A program made the translations under genes and the position numbers. This document shows, one piece after another, positions 1 to 6,427 of a stretch of 7,890 bases of DNA (its first letter is position 1; the number at the start of each line of letters is the position of its first letter). Source of the DNA: Gammaproteobacteria bacterium (GTDB taxonomy: Bacteria; Pseudomonadota; Gammaproteobacteria; Xanthomonadales; Xanthomonadaceae); contig JAAZHF010000295.1 of assembly GCA_012510865.1 (NCBI GenBank), positions 1-7,890 on the forward strand. Direction: 5' to 3'. The notes below the pieces were generated by a model that saw nothing but the letters and a program-made list of their open reading frames with translations, was not told the origin of the DNA and did no database searches.

Positions 1-240
1 GTCCACCACCACCGGACCGGTGCCCGAGGCCGCGGGCACGCCCGGCGCCGCGCCGAGCGCGGCCACGAAGGCCTCCGACTTGCCGTTGGGAAGCGCCAGC
101 ACCCAGGCATCCAGCCCGGACGCGCCCACGTCCGCCGGTGCCTGGTTCGAATAGCGCAGCCCGCCGGTGAACCCGGGCACGTGGTCGGCCACTTGCTGAC
201 CGTCGAGTTCGCGCGACGACACCGCCGCGAGCTCGACGGC
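1..240 (-). pseudogene. argC: Second argC fragment, inverted and diverged, cut by the window edge
   Basis: Reading the minus strand from 240 to 1 gives an open frame with ArgC features in order: [23 protein letters not shown], then [14 protein letters not shown] (117 down to 76) and GPVVVD at the window edge. It parallels the plus-strand argC, which reads [30 protein letters not shown] and GPVVVD. Upstream of base 240 the minus strand is only the antisense of the other copy, so the N-terminal NADP-binding part is absent. The C-terminal part lies beyond base 1 and cannot be judged. The SSRELDG stretch looks more intact here than in the plus copy, which has RRELDG. Recognition as ArgC is firm because two independent blocks match. 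Whether this is a true pseudogene, a broken paralog or a contig mis-join cannot be decided from the sequence. Confidence 0.8.
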
Positions 241-1077
241 GCCCGCGGCGCCGACCACGTCCCGGGCTACGCCGGGGACCTGCGCTACCGGAGCCTGGAG
301 CACGACGCGCTCGGCGGCATGGGCCTGGACGCCTGGGTGCTTGCGCTACCCAACGGCAAGTCCGCGGCCTGCCTGTCCTCGCTGGGGGGAAGCGGCGCCG
401 CGGACGCGGGCCCGGTGGTCGTCGACCTGTCCGCCGACCACCGCTTCGACGAGGGCTGGTACTACGGCCTGCCCGAGCTCACGCGCGGCGCCTATGCCGG
501 CCAGCGCCGCATCGCCAATCCCGGCTGCTACGCCAGCGCCATGCAGCTGGCGGTGGCGCCGATGCTCGACGCGCTCGAGGGCCCGGTGCAGTGCTTCGGC
601 GTGTCCGGATACTCGGGCGCAGGCACCGCGCCGTCGGACCGCAACGATCCCGGCAAGCTGCGCGACAACGTCATGCCCTACGCGCTGGTGGACCACCTGC
701 ACGAACGCGAGGTCGGCCGTCACCTGGGGGCGCCGGTCGAGTTCATGCCGCACGTGGCGCCGCACTTCCGCGGCATCACCCTGACCGCGAACATGCACCT
801 GCGGACGCCGGCCACGGCCGACGCGGTGGAGGCGCACTACCGGGCGCGCTACGCTGGCGAGCCGCTGGTGCGGGTGAGCACGGAGGCGCCGTGGGTCAGC
901 CGCATCGCCGGCCGCCACGGCGTCGAGATCGGAGGCTTCACCCTGTCCGCCGACGGCCGCCGGCTGGTGGTGGTGGCCACGCTGGACAACCTGCTCAAGG
1001 GCGCCGCCACCCAGGCGCTGCAGAACCTGAACCTGGCCTTCGGCTACCCGGAGACCCGGGGAATCCCCCTCGACTGA
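181..1077 (+). CDS. argC: N-acetyl-gamma-glutamyl-phosphate reductase, N-terminally truncated
   Basis: ArgC reduces N-acetyl-glutamyl-5-phosphate to the semialdehyde with NADPH, in cytoplasmic arginine biosynthesis. Numbering from the GTG at 181, the catalytic cysteine is Cys116 in [16 protein letters not shown] lies at 140-148, and the conserved histidine is probably His191 in [10 protein letters not shown]. The C-terminus reads [11 protein letters not shown], as usual. Real homology begins only near base 226 (RELDG). Codons 181-225 are the antisense of the inverted argC copy, so this GTG is just the first available start and not a native one. About the first 40 residues of the family, with the Rossmann glycine motif, are missing; without them an active enzyme is unlikely. 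The frame stays open to base 1 without restoring that motif. argH follows after 58 bases on the same strand, fitting an arg operon. Family assignment is certain; integrity is doubtful. Confidence 0.9.
   Translation: MVGHLLTVEFARRHRRELDGARGADHVPGYAGDLRYRSLEHDALGGMGLDAWVLALPNGKSAACLSSLGGSGAADAGPVVVDLSADHRFDEGWYYGLPELTRGAYAGQRRIANPGCYASAMQLAVAPMLDALEGPVQCFGVSGYSGAGTAPSDRNDPGKLRDNVMPYALVDHLHEREVGRHLGAPVEFMPHVAPHFRGITLTANMHLRTPATADAVEAHYRARYAGEPLVRVSTEAPWVSRIAGRHGVEIGGFTLSADGRRLVVVATLDNLLKGAATQALQNLNLAFGYPETRGIPLD
199..429. repeat. Imperfect inverted repeat formed by two argC copies
   Basis: The right arm runs from 226 rightward on the plus strand. The left arm runs from 213 leftward on the minus strand, reaching base 1. 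Only about 12 bases separate them (214-225). Both arms start with codons for RELDG. A hand count over the first 69 bases gives about 48 identities. In the 14-codon block for [14 protein letters not shown] (322-363 plus, 117-76 minus), 37 of 42 bases match, and all five differences are silent third positions. An 8-base palindrome, CGAGCTCG, lies at 228-235. Confidence 0.8.
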
Positions 1078-1135
1078 TGGACCGGCGGTGCAAGCGGCCG
1101 CGGCCGCCCCGCGCCGCCGACCCCTGGAGACTGGA

Positions 1136-2431
1136 ATGAGCGACCTCCTGTGGCAGAAGCCCGGCGTCACCGTCGATGCCGGCATCCAGGCCTTCCTGGC
1201 CGGCGACGACGTGCTGCTGGACCGGGAATTCTTCCTGCACGACATCGCCGCCAGCCGCGCGCATGCCGAGGGCCTGCAGCGCATCGGCATCCTTTCCGCC
1301 GCCGAAGCCGCGGACGTCGCGCGCGAGCTGCAGGCGCTGGTCGACGACTTCCGCGGCGGGCGCTTCGTGCTCGACGAGCGCTTCGAGGACGGCCATTCCG
1401 CGATCGAGTCGCGCCTGGTCGAACGCCTGGGCGACACCGGCAGGAAGATCCATACCGGGCGCAGCCGCAACGACCAGGTGCTGGTGGCCACGCGGCTGTG
1501 GCTGAAGGAGAAGCTGGCCCGGACCCGCGCGCTGTGCGTCGAGTCCGCCGGCATCGCCCTCGGGCGCGCGCGGGCCGAGCGCGACGTGGCGCTGCCCGGC
1601 TACACCCACCTGCAGCGCGCCGTGGTCTCCTCGCTGGGCATGTGGTGGGCGGCCTGGGCGGAGGCCTTCATCGACGACGCCGCGCGCGCCGCCGACACGC
1701 TCGCCTGGATCGACGCCAATCCCCTGGGCAGCGCCGCAGGCTACGGCGTGAACCTGGCGCTCGACCGCGACCACACCACCGCCGCGCTCGGCTGCGGCCG
1801 CATGCAGGTGGCGGCGACCTATGCCCAGCTGTCGCGCGGCAAGTTCGAGATGGCGGCGATCGAGGCGCTGTCCAGCGCCATGCTCGACCTGCGCCGCCTG
1901 GCCTGGGACCTGAGCCTGTTCACCTCGGCCGAGTTCGGCTTCGCGAGGCTGCCGGCGCAGTACACCACCGGCAGCTCGATCATGCCCAACAAGCGCAATC
2001 CCGACGTGATCGAACTGATGCGCGCGACCTACGCCAGCGTGGCCGCCGCGCGCTGCGAGATCGAGCAGTTGCTGTCCCTGCCGTCGGGCTATCACCGCGA
2101 CCTGCAGCTGTCCAAGGGCGCGCTGTTCCACGGCTTCGGCAAGGGCCTGCAGGCGCTGGCGCTGCTGCCCGACCTGCTGCGCAACCTCGACTGGGACACC
2201 GGGCGGATGCGCGCCGCGCTCGAACCGTCGATGTACGCCACCGACCTTGCGCTCGACCTGGCCCGCGAAGGCCTGCCATTCCGCGAGGCCTACCGCCAGG
2301 CCGCCGACCCGGCGCGCTGGGCCGGGGGCGATCCCGCCGCCAGCCTCGCCGCGCGGGTCTCGCCGGGCGCCGCCGCCGCGCTGCGCCTGGACCTGCTGGC
2401 CGCGCGCCTGGAGGCGCTGCGCGGGGACTGA
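1136..2431 (+). CDS. argH: Argininosuccinate lyase
   Basis: Cleaves argininosuccinate to arginine and fumarate, the last step of arginine biosynthesis, as a cytoplasmic homotetramer of the fumarase/aspartase superfamily. All three superfamily motifs are visible: HTGRSRNDQ (106-114), GYTHLQ (155-160, with Thr157-His158) and the signature [11 protein letters not shown] (279-289), which carries the catalytic serine. The length of 431 residues is slightly short of the E. coli type. The frame is open upstream to 1088, but ATG at 1136 is preferred: GGAG at 1126-1129 sits six bases upstream, and the protein then begins [10 protein letters not shown], while the extension is low-complexity alanine and arginine. 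It lies 58 bases after argC and is probably cotranscribed with it; no promoter or terminator is obvious in that gap. The gene is intact. Unlike its argC neighbour it shows no damage. Confidence 0.96.
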   Translation: MSDLLWQKPGVTVDAGIQAFLAGDDVLLDREFFLHDIAASRAHAEGLQRIGILSAAEAADVARELQALVDDFRGGRFVLDERFEDGHSAIESRLVERLGDTGRKIHTGRSRNDQVLVATRLWLKEKLARTRALCVESAGIALGRARAERDVALPGYTHLQRAVVSSLGMWWAAWAEAFIDDAARAADTLAWIDANPLGSAAGYGVNLALDRDHTTAALGCGRMQVAATYAQLSRGKFEMAAIEALSSAMLDLRRLAWDLSLFTSAEFGFARLPAQYTTGSSIMPNKRNPDVIELMRATYASVAAARCEIEQLLSLPSGYHRDLQLSKGALFHGFGKGLQALALLPDLLRNLDWDTGRMRAALEPSMYATDLALDLAREGLPFREAYRQAADPARWAGGDPAASLAARVSPGAAAALRLDLLAARLEALRGD

Positions 2432-2453
2432 GGCTTCACCCGGCCGGCATGTC

Positions 2454-2474
2454 CGCGCCGCTACCGTCGGCGCG
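2454..2474. other. GC-rich hairpin between argH and the CorA gene
   Basis: CGCGCCG at 2454-2460 and CGGCGCG at 2468-2474 form a perfect seven-base stem around the loop CTACCGT. No T-run follows on either strand, so it is not a canonical intrinsic terminator. It sits in the 63-base gap after argH. It could attenuate read-through into the CorA gene or could be chance in DNA this GC-rich. Confidence 0.35.
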
Positions 2475-2494
2475 CGATCCGACGTGGGCGGCCC

Positions 2495-3481
2495 ATGGCA
2501 GAGACGAGCGGACGGGACCCTTTCTTCGCCAGGCTCTTCCACGGAGGCGGGCAGCGGGAGATCGCGCCGGATGCGCTGGGCGGGGAGCCGGGGCGGGACT
2601 CCCTGCTGTGGATCGACCTCGACGATCCGCCGGATGAACTGCTCGACCGCGTCTGGGAGGCCTGCGGCTTCCCCGAGGCCGCGCGCGCGTTCCTGGACGC
2701 CGGCACCGCGCCCGAAACCGGGCAGGACGGCGACTGGTTCTGGGTCCGGGCGGTGGTGGTGCTGGACGCGAGCGGGGCCGGGGAACAGGTGCCGGGCGCC
2801 GTGCTGGCCTGCGTCGCCGGCCGCGACCGGGTGCTGTCGTTCCGGCGGGAGCCGATCCCGTTCCTCGATCGGATGCGGGACGGCGAGGGCCAGGGGGCGG
2901 ATCTCGGCCAGCTCGGCGCGGAAAGCTTCGTGGCCACGCTGCTCGATCGCCAGCTCTCGACCTATTTCGACGCGCTCGAGGACTTCGAGCTGGCGATCGA
3001 ACAGCTCGAGGAGGCGATCCTCGGCGGCAACGAACGGCAGTGCCTGCAGGAGCTGCAGGGCCTGCGCCAGTGGGCCTCGCGGCTGCGCCGGATGCTGGCG
3101 CCGCACCGCAAGGTCTTCGGCGTGATGTCGCGGCCCGACTTCCGCCCCGACCAGGGCCGCGAGGCCGACCGCCACTTCGTGGCGCTGGACACCCGCTTCG
3201 AGCGCGCCATGGACATGGTCGAGAACGCACGCGAGCTCGTCATCGGCAGCTTCGAGCTCTTCAGCAACCAGACCGCGCTGCGCACCAACGATTTCATGCG
3301 CGTGCTGACCTTCGTCACGGTGATCACCGGGATCATGGCGACGGTGGTCGGCGCGCTCGGGATGAACTTCCAGGCCGGCCTCTTCGACAGCCGCGACGCC
3401 GGCTTCTGGACCGTGGTCGGCGGGCTGGTCCTGCTCGGTGGCGCCTCGCTGCTGCTTGGCCGGAAGCGCCGCTGGTTCTAG
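2495..3481 (+). CDS. CorA-family divalent metal ion transporter
   Basis: A 328-residue protein with the CorA/ZntB architecture. A long soluble N-terminal domain ends in charged helices (about 150-265, rich in Glu, Gln and Leu). Two membrane segments follow at about 270-288 and 304-322, with the family signature Gly-Met-Asn at 289-291 just after the first. The short periplasmic loop carries Asp298 and Asp301, and the C-terminus is basic (RKRRWF). The family forms homopentameric inner-membrane channels for Mg2+, Co2+, Ni2+ or, in ZntB, Zn2+. Sequence alone does not say which ion, so no symbol is given. ATG at 2495 is the chosen start; its ribosome-binding site is weak (GTGGGCGG upstream). It starts 63 bases after argH and may be read from the arg transcript. 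Its TAG overlaps the stop of the convergent transporter gene. Confidence 0.9.
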   Translation: MAETSGRDPFFARLFHGGGQREIAPDALGGEPGRDSLLWIDLDDPPDELLDRVWEACGFPEAARAFLDAGTAPETGQDGDWFWVRAVVVLDASGAGEQVPGAVLACVAGRDRVLSFRREPIPFLDRMRDGEGQGADLGQLGAESFVATLLDRQLSTYFDALEDFELAIEQLEEAILGGNERQCLQELQGLRQWASRLRRMLAPHRKVFGVMSRPDFRPDQGREADRHFVALDTRFERAMDMVENARELVIGSFELFSNQTALRTNDFMRVLTFVTVITGIMATVVGALGMNFQAGLFDSRDAGFWTVVGGLVLLGGASLLLGRKRRWF

Positions 3482-4761
3482 CCGGCTGGGTCCGGCCCGA
3501 GGTCCTCGACGAAGCGCGGACGGCAGGCCTGCCATGCCCCGGCGAGCATCAGGACGACGCTCGCGCCCAGCATCATGAACGGCCAAGCCAGTCCGCCGCT
3601 GGCGTCCTTGAGGATCCCGAACAGCAGCGGCCCCAGGCAGGCCAGCGTGTAGCCCAGGCCCTGGGTGAACCCGGACAGCGCCGCCGAGCCGCCGGGCGTG
3701 CGCGTGCGCAGGTTGATCAGGGTCAGCCCGAGCGGGAAGGTGCAGCCGCCGATGCCGACCAGGGTCGCCCACAGCCACGGCGCCGCCATCGGCGCCTGCC
3801 ACAGGCCATAGAAGCCGGCGAACTGCGCCAGCGCGCAGGCCAGGGCCAGCGGGAAGCTGTTGCGCATCCGCACCGCGAGCCCGGGCACCACCAGACCGCC
3901 GAGCAGGCTGAAGCCGGTGTACAGCGCGACCATCGCGCCGCCGAAGGCGGGCGAGCCGCCGGCGTCGGTGAAGATGCGCGGCAGCCAGGTGAACATGGCG
4001 TAGGTCGCCAGCGAGGTCATGCCGAACATCAGCGCCATGCCCCATCCCAGCGCGGTGTGCCAGACGCGGTGGCGCGAGGCCGGGCTGGACTCGAGCGCGG
4101 TGGCCCCGGCGGCGGGGACCGGGTCGTCGACGGCGGCATCTCCTTCGCCGTCGCCGCCGGTGGACTCCGGCGCCGGCGGCGAGTCGCGCAGCAGCGCCAG
4201 CCACGGCAGCATCGCCAGCACCGCGGCGACGGCCCAGGATCCCATCGACAGCCGCCAGCCGAAGGCCCCGGCCAGCGGCACCGCCAGCAGCGCGGCCAGG
4301 ATGGTGCCCGCCTGCAGCGCGGTGATGTAGACCACGCTCAGCAGGCCGACCCGCCGCGGGAACCAGCGCTTGACCAGCGGCGGCAGCACCACGTTGCCGA
4401 TGCCCATGCCGGCCAGCGCCAGCAGCGAGCCGGCGACCAGCAGGCCCATTCCGCCCGCCAGCGAGCGCAGCACCAGGCCGGCGGCGGCGAGCATCATCGC
4501 CAGCACCACCGTGCGCTCCAGCCCGATGCGGCGGGCGATCGCCGGGGTGGTGGCGCCGAACAGCGCGAAGGCGGCCGCCGGGAGCATGCCGATGAAGCCC
4601 GCCCCGCTGGCGCCGAAGCCGAACTCCGCGCCGACCACGTCGAGCAGCGGCGTGATCGAGGTCACCGCCGTGCGCAGGTTGAAGGCGGCCAGGGTGATGC
4701 CGAGCAGGGCCGGCAGCCAGGCGCGGACGGTGGCGCCGGGGGCACCGCGGTGTGCGGACAT
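3478..4761 (-). CDS. MFS transporter, CynX/NimT-like
   Basis: A 427-residue hydrophobic protein with about twelve predicted membrane helices in two halves. The halves are joined by a polar linker rich in Gly, Asp, Pro and Ser (around RDSPPAPESTGGDGEGD). Near the N-terminus, NLRTAVTSITPLL (28-40) resembles the first-helix motif of the CynX/NimT subgroup of the major facilitator superfamily, whose members include putative cyanate and 2-nitroimidazole transporters. The substrate here is unknown. The frame extends upstream to 4833, but that extension would run through the tRNA terminator. ATG at 4761 gives MSAHRGAPG and has GGGAAG about eight bases upstream, so it is preferred. No promoter was seen between the terminator and the start. 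The C-terminal TAG overlaps the CorA gene's stop tail to tail. Confidence 0.88.
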   Translation of the reverse strand: MSAHRGAPGATVRAWLPALLGITLAAFNLRTAVTSITPLLDVVGAEFGFGASGAGFIGMLPAAAFALFGATTPAIARRIGLERTVVLAMMLAAAGLVLRSLAGGMGLLVAGSLLALAGMGIGNVVLPPLVKRWFPRRVGLLSVVYITALQAGTILAALLAVPLAGAFGWRLSMGSWAVAAVLAMLPWLALLRDSPPAPESTGGDGEGDAAVDDPVPAAGATALESSPASRHRVWHTALGWGMALMFGMTSLATYAMFTWLPRIFTDAGGSPAFGGAMVALYTGFSLLGGLVVPGLAVRMRNSFPLALACALAQFAGFYGLWQAPMAAPWLWATLVGIGGCTFPLGLTLINLRTRTPGGSAALSGFTQGLGYTLACLGPLLFGILKDASGGLAWPFMMLGASVVLMLAGAWQACRPRFVEDLGPDPAG

Positions 4762-4788
4762 CGAAGCTTCCCGGCGCCCGGGCCGCGC

Positions 4789-4819
4789 CAAAAAACAGAA
4801 AACCGGCCGCAGGGCCGGT
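4789..4819 (-). terminator. Rho-independent terminator after tRNA-Pro
   Basis: On the minus strand, ACCGGCC, the loop CTGC and GGCCGGT form a perfect seven-base stem (4819-4802), followed directly by TTTTCTGTTTTTT. No T-run follows on the plus strand, so it acts in the tRNA direction. It begins 17 bases after the CCA end of the tRNA and ends 27 bases before the transporter start codon. Confidence 0.92.
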
Positions 4820-4836
4820 CTTCGGGGAACCACCGT

Positions 4837-4913
4837 TGGTCGGGGAGACAGGATTTGAACCTGCGACTTCTACGTCCCGAACGTAGCGCTCTACCAGGCT
4901 GAGCTACACCCCG
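4837..4913 (-). tRNA. tRNA-Pro (anticodon CGG)
   Basis: The minus strand folds into a full cloverleaf. The acceptor stem is CGGGGTG with CTCCCCG, and the D arm is GCTC/GAGC. The anticodon stem CTACG/CGTAG surrounds the loop TTCGGGA, giving anticodon CGG (4879-4877), which reads proline CCG codons. The T arm is GCAGG, TTCAAAT, CCTGT. The variable loop has five bases, and A73 plus CCA are encoded (4840-4837). The total is 77 bases. Two details stand out: a U-U mismatch at acceptor pair 6-67 and a G-U pair at the start of the T stem. It has its own promoter upstream and an intrinsic terminator downstream, so it is an independent unit. CCG is expected to be a heavily used proline codon in a genome this GC-rich. 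Confidence 0.96.
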
Positions 4914-4929
4914 ATCAGGTGAGCTGCGT

Positions 4930-4959
4930 ATTTTAGGGACCCGGGGCCCGTCAGGGCAA
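4930..4959 (-). promoter_or_regulatory. Sigma-70 promoter for tRNA-Pro
   Basis: On the minus strand, TTGCCC (4959-4954) and TAAAAT (4935-4930) are separated by 18 bases. They match the consensus at four and five of six positions. The start would fall near 4923, about ten bases before the mature tRNA 5' end. These AT-rich bases stand out sharply from the surrounding GC. Confidence 0.7.
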
Positions 4960-4961
4960 GG

Positions 4962-4971
4962 GGCAGCTGCC
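4962..4971. other. 10-base palindrome between divergent promoters
   Basis: GGCAGCTGCC is a perfect palindrome lying just upstream of the tRNA -35 box and about 30 bases upstream of the hisS -10 box. It could be a protein-binding site, but a single short palindrome in GC-rich DNA is weak evidence. Confidence 0.25.
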
Positions 4972-5001
4972 GGCGGCCCTCGGTCCGGGCGACGCAGCCG
5001 C

Positions 5002-5007
5002 TAGAAT
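5002..5007 (+). promoter_or_regulatory. -10 box of the hisS promoter
   Basis: TAGAAT matches TATAAT at five of six positions. Transcription would start near 5014, leaving a leader of about 34 bases before the TTG start of hisS. No good -35 hexamer is present; the best-placed sequence is CTCGGT around 4979-4984. The box also shows that the ATG at 5006, inside it, cannot be the hisS start. Confidence 0.6.
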
Positions 5008-5047
5008 GGCGGGCCATCGCGGCCATGCCCCGCACCGGAGACCCGCC

Positions 5048-6427
5048 TTGATCAAGCCCCGCACGCCGCCCGGCGTCCTGGAACTGCTTCCGCGCGAGCA
5101 GGTGGCGTTCCAGCGCATGCTCGACACCATCCGCAGCACCTTCGAGGCCTGGGGCTTCCTGCCGGTGGAAACGCCCGTGTTCGAGCTGTCCGAGGTGCTG
5201 CTGACCAAGACCGGCGGCGAGACCGAGCGCCAGGTGTACTTCGTGCAGTCCACCGGGGCGCTGGAGAAAGCGGCCCAGGGCGACGACGCCGGCCTGCCGG
5301 AAATGGCGCTGCGCTTCGACCTGACGGTGCCTCTGGCGCGCTACGTGGCCGAGCACGAGCACCAGCTCGCGTTCCCGTTCCGCCGCTACCAGATGCAGCG
5401 CGTGTACCGCGGCGAGCGCGCCCAGCGCGGGCGCTTCCGCGAGTTCTACCAGTGCGACATCGACGTGATCGGCAAGGACACGCTGTCGCCGCGGTTCGAG
5501 GCCGAGGTGCCGGCGGTGATCAACGCCGTGTTCGAGCGCCTGGGCATCGGCGAGTTCACCATCCAGCTCAACCACCGCAAGCTGCTGCGCGGCTTCTTCG
5601 CCGGCCAGGGCATCGACGGGGACGCGCAGGCGCTGGTGCTGCGCGAGATCGACAAGCTCGACAAGCGGGGCGAGGCGGCGGTGCGGGACACCCTGGTGGG
5701 CGAGGGCTTCGGCCTCGCACCCGAGGTCGCCGACCGGCTGCTGGCGTTCTCCCGCATCCGCTCGACCGGGCACCTCGACGCGCTGGACAGGCTGGACGCG
5801 CTCGGCCCGGGCACGGAGCTGTTCGAGGAAGGACGCCGGGAGCTGCGGGCGCTGCTCGGCCAGCTGCATGCGCTGGGCGTCCCCGAGTCGCGCTATGCGA
5901 TCAACCTCTCGATCGCGCGGGGGCTGGACTACTACACCGGCATGGTCTACGAGACCACGCTCGACGCGCACCCGGAGATCGGGTCGATCTGCTCGGGCGG
6001 GCGCTACGACGACCTCGCCAGCCACTACACCCGGTCCCGGCTGCCCGGCGTCGGCATCTCGATCGGGCTCACGCGCCTGTTCTGGCAGCTGCGCGAGGCC
6101 GGCCTGGTCGAGGCCGCGTCCAGCCCGGTGGACGTGCTGGTGGCGCTGTTCGACGAGCACTCGCTGCACGCCTCGCTGGAGCTGTCGCGCGCGCTGCGCG
6201 CCGCGGGCCTGAACGTCGAGACCCAGCTCGAGCCGCGCAAGCTCGGCAGGCAGTTCCAGTACGCCGACCGCGCCGGGATCCGGCACGTCGTGGTCCGCGG
6301 CGGCGACGAGCTGGAGCGCGGCGTGGCCACGGTCAAGGACCTGCGCAGCGGCGAACAGTTCGAGGTCGCGCTCGACGACCTGGCCGACGCGCTGCTGGCG
6401 CGCCGCGACGCGGGAGCGGCGCGATGA
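5048..6427 (+). CDS. hisS: Histidine--tRNA ligase
   Basis: Charges tRNA-His with histidine using ATP; a cytoplasmic class II synthetase, normally a homodimer. The 459-residue product shows motif 2 starting [13 protein letters not shown] (111-123) and running to about 142. The histidine-specific RGLDYYTG is at 291-298, motif 3 [10 protein letters not shown] is at 334-343, and an anticodon-binding domain spans about 360-455 (start [10 protein letters not shown]). The start is taken as TTG at 5048. GGAG at 5037-5040 is seven bases upstream, and the protein then begins (M)IKPRTPPGV, the expected N-terminus. The alternative in-frame ATG at 5006 lies inside the -10 box and adds 14 atypical residues. 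The gene is divergent from tRNA-Pro. Its stop overlaps the next gene's start as ATGA, so the two are likely translationally coupled. Confidence 0.96.
   Translation: MIKPRTPPGVLELLPREQVAFQRMLDTIRSTFEAWGFLPVETPVFELSEVLLTKTGGETERQVYFVQSTGALEKAAQGDDAGLPEMALRFDLTVPLARYVAEHEHQLAFPFRRYQMQRVYRGERAQRGRFREFYQCDIDVIGKDTLSPRFEAEVPAVINAVFERLGIGEFTIQLNHRKLLRGFFAGQGIDGDAQALVLREIDKLDKRGEAAVRDTLVGEGFGLAPEVADRLLAFSRIRSTGHLDALDRLDALGPGTELFEEGRRELRALLGQLHALGVPESRYAINLSIARGLDYYTGMVYETTLDAHPEIGSICSGGRYDDLASHYTRSRLPGVGISIGLTRLFWQLREAGLVEAASSPVDVLVALFDEHSLHASLELSRALRAAGLNVETQLEPRKLGRQFQYADRAGIRHVVVRGGDELERGVATVKDLRSGEQFEVALDDLADALLARRDAGAAR

Noticed and set aside
1088..1135. N-terminal extension of ArgH from a GTG at 1088
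   Set aside because: The extension is alanine- and arginine-rich filler, while the ATG at 1136 has a well-placed GGAG and gives the usual ArgH start.
1078..1135. GC-rich repeats (GCGGCCGC runs) between argC and argH considered as a terminator
   Set aside because: There is no T-run on either strand and the spacing is short, so read-through from argC to argH is more likely.
995..4204. Minus-strand open frame of 1069 codons across argH and the CorA gene
   Set aside because: It lies antisense to two clear genes, is low in hydrophobic order and rich in Arg, Ala, Gly and Gln, and has no recognisable domain. Such long empty frames are expected in DNA this GC-rich.
4762..4833. N-terminal extension of the MFS protein to 4833
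   Set aside because: It would be translated through the stem and T-run of the tRNA terminator. The ATG at 4761 has a ribosome-binding site and leads directly into the first helix.
3040..4902. Plus-strand open frame of 620 codons opposite the transporter
   Set aside because: It covers the CorA C-terminus, the whole transporter antisense and part of the tRNA. Its composition is Gln-, Arg- and Gly-rich antisense translation with no motif.
4904..6286. Minus-strand open frame of 460 codons opposite hisS
   Set aside because: It is entirely antisense to hisS and runs into the tRNA promoter and tRNA gene; no family features were seen.
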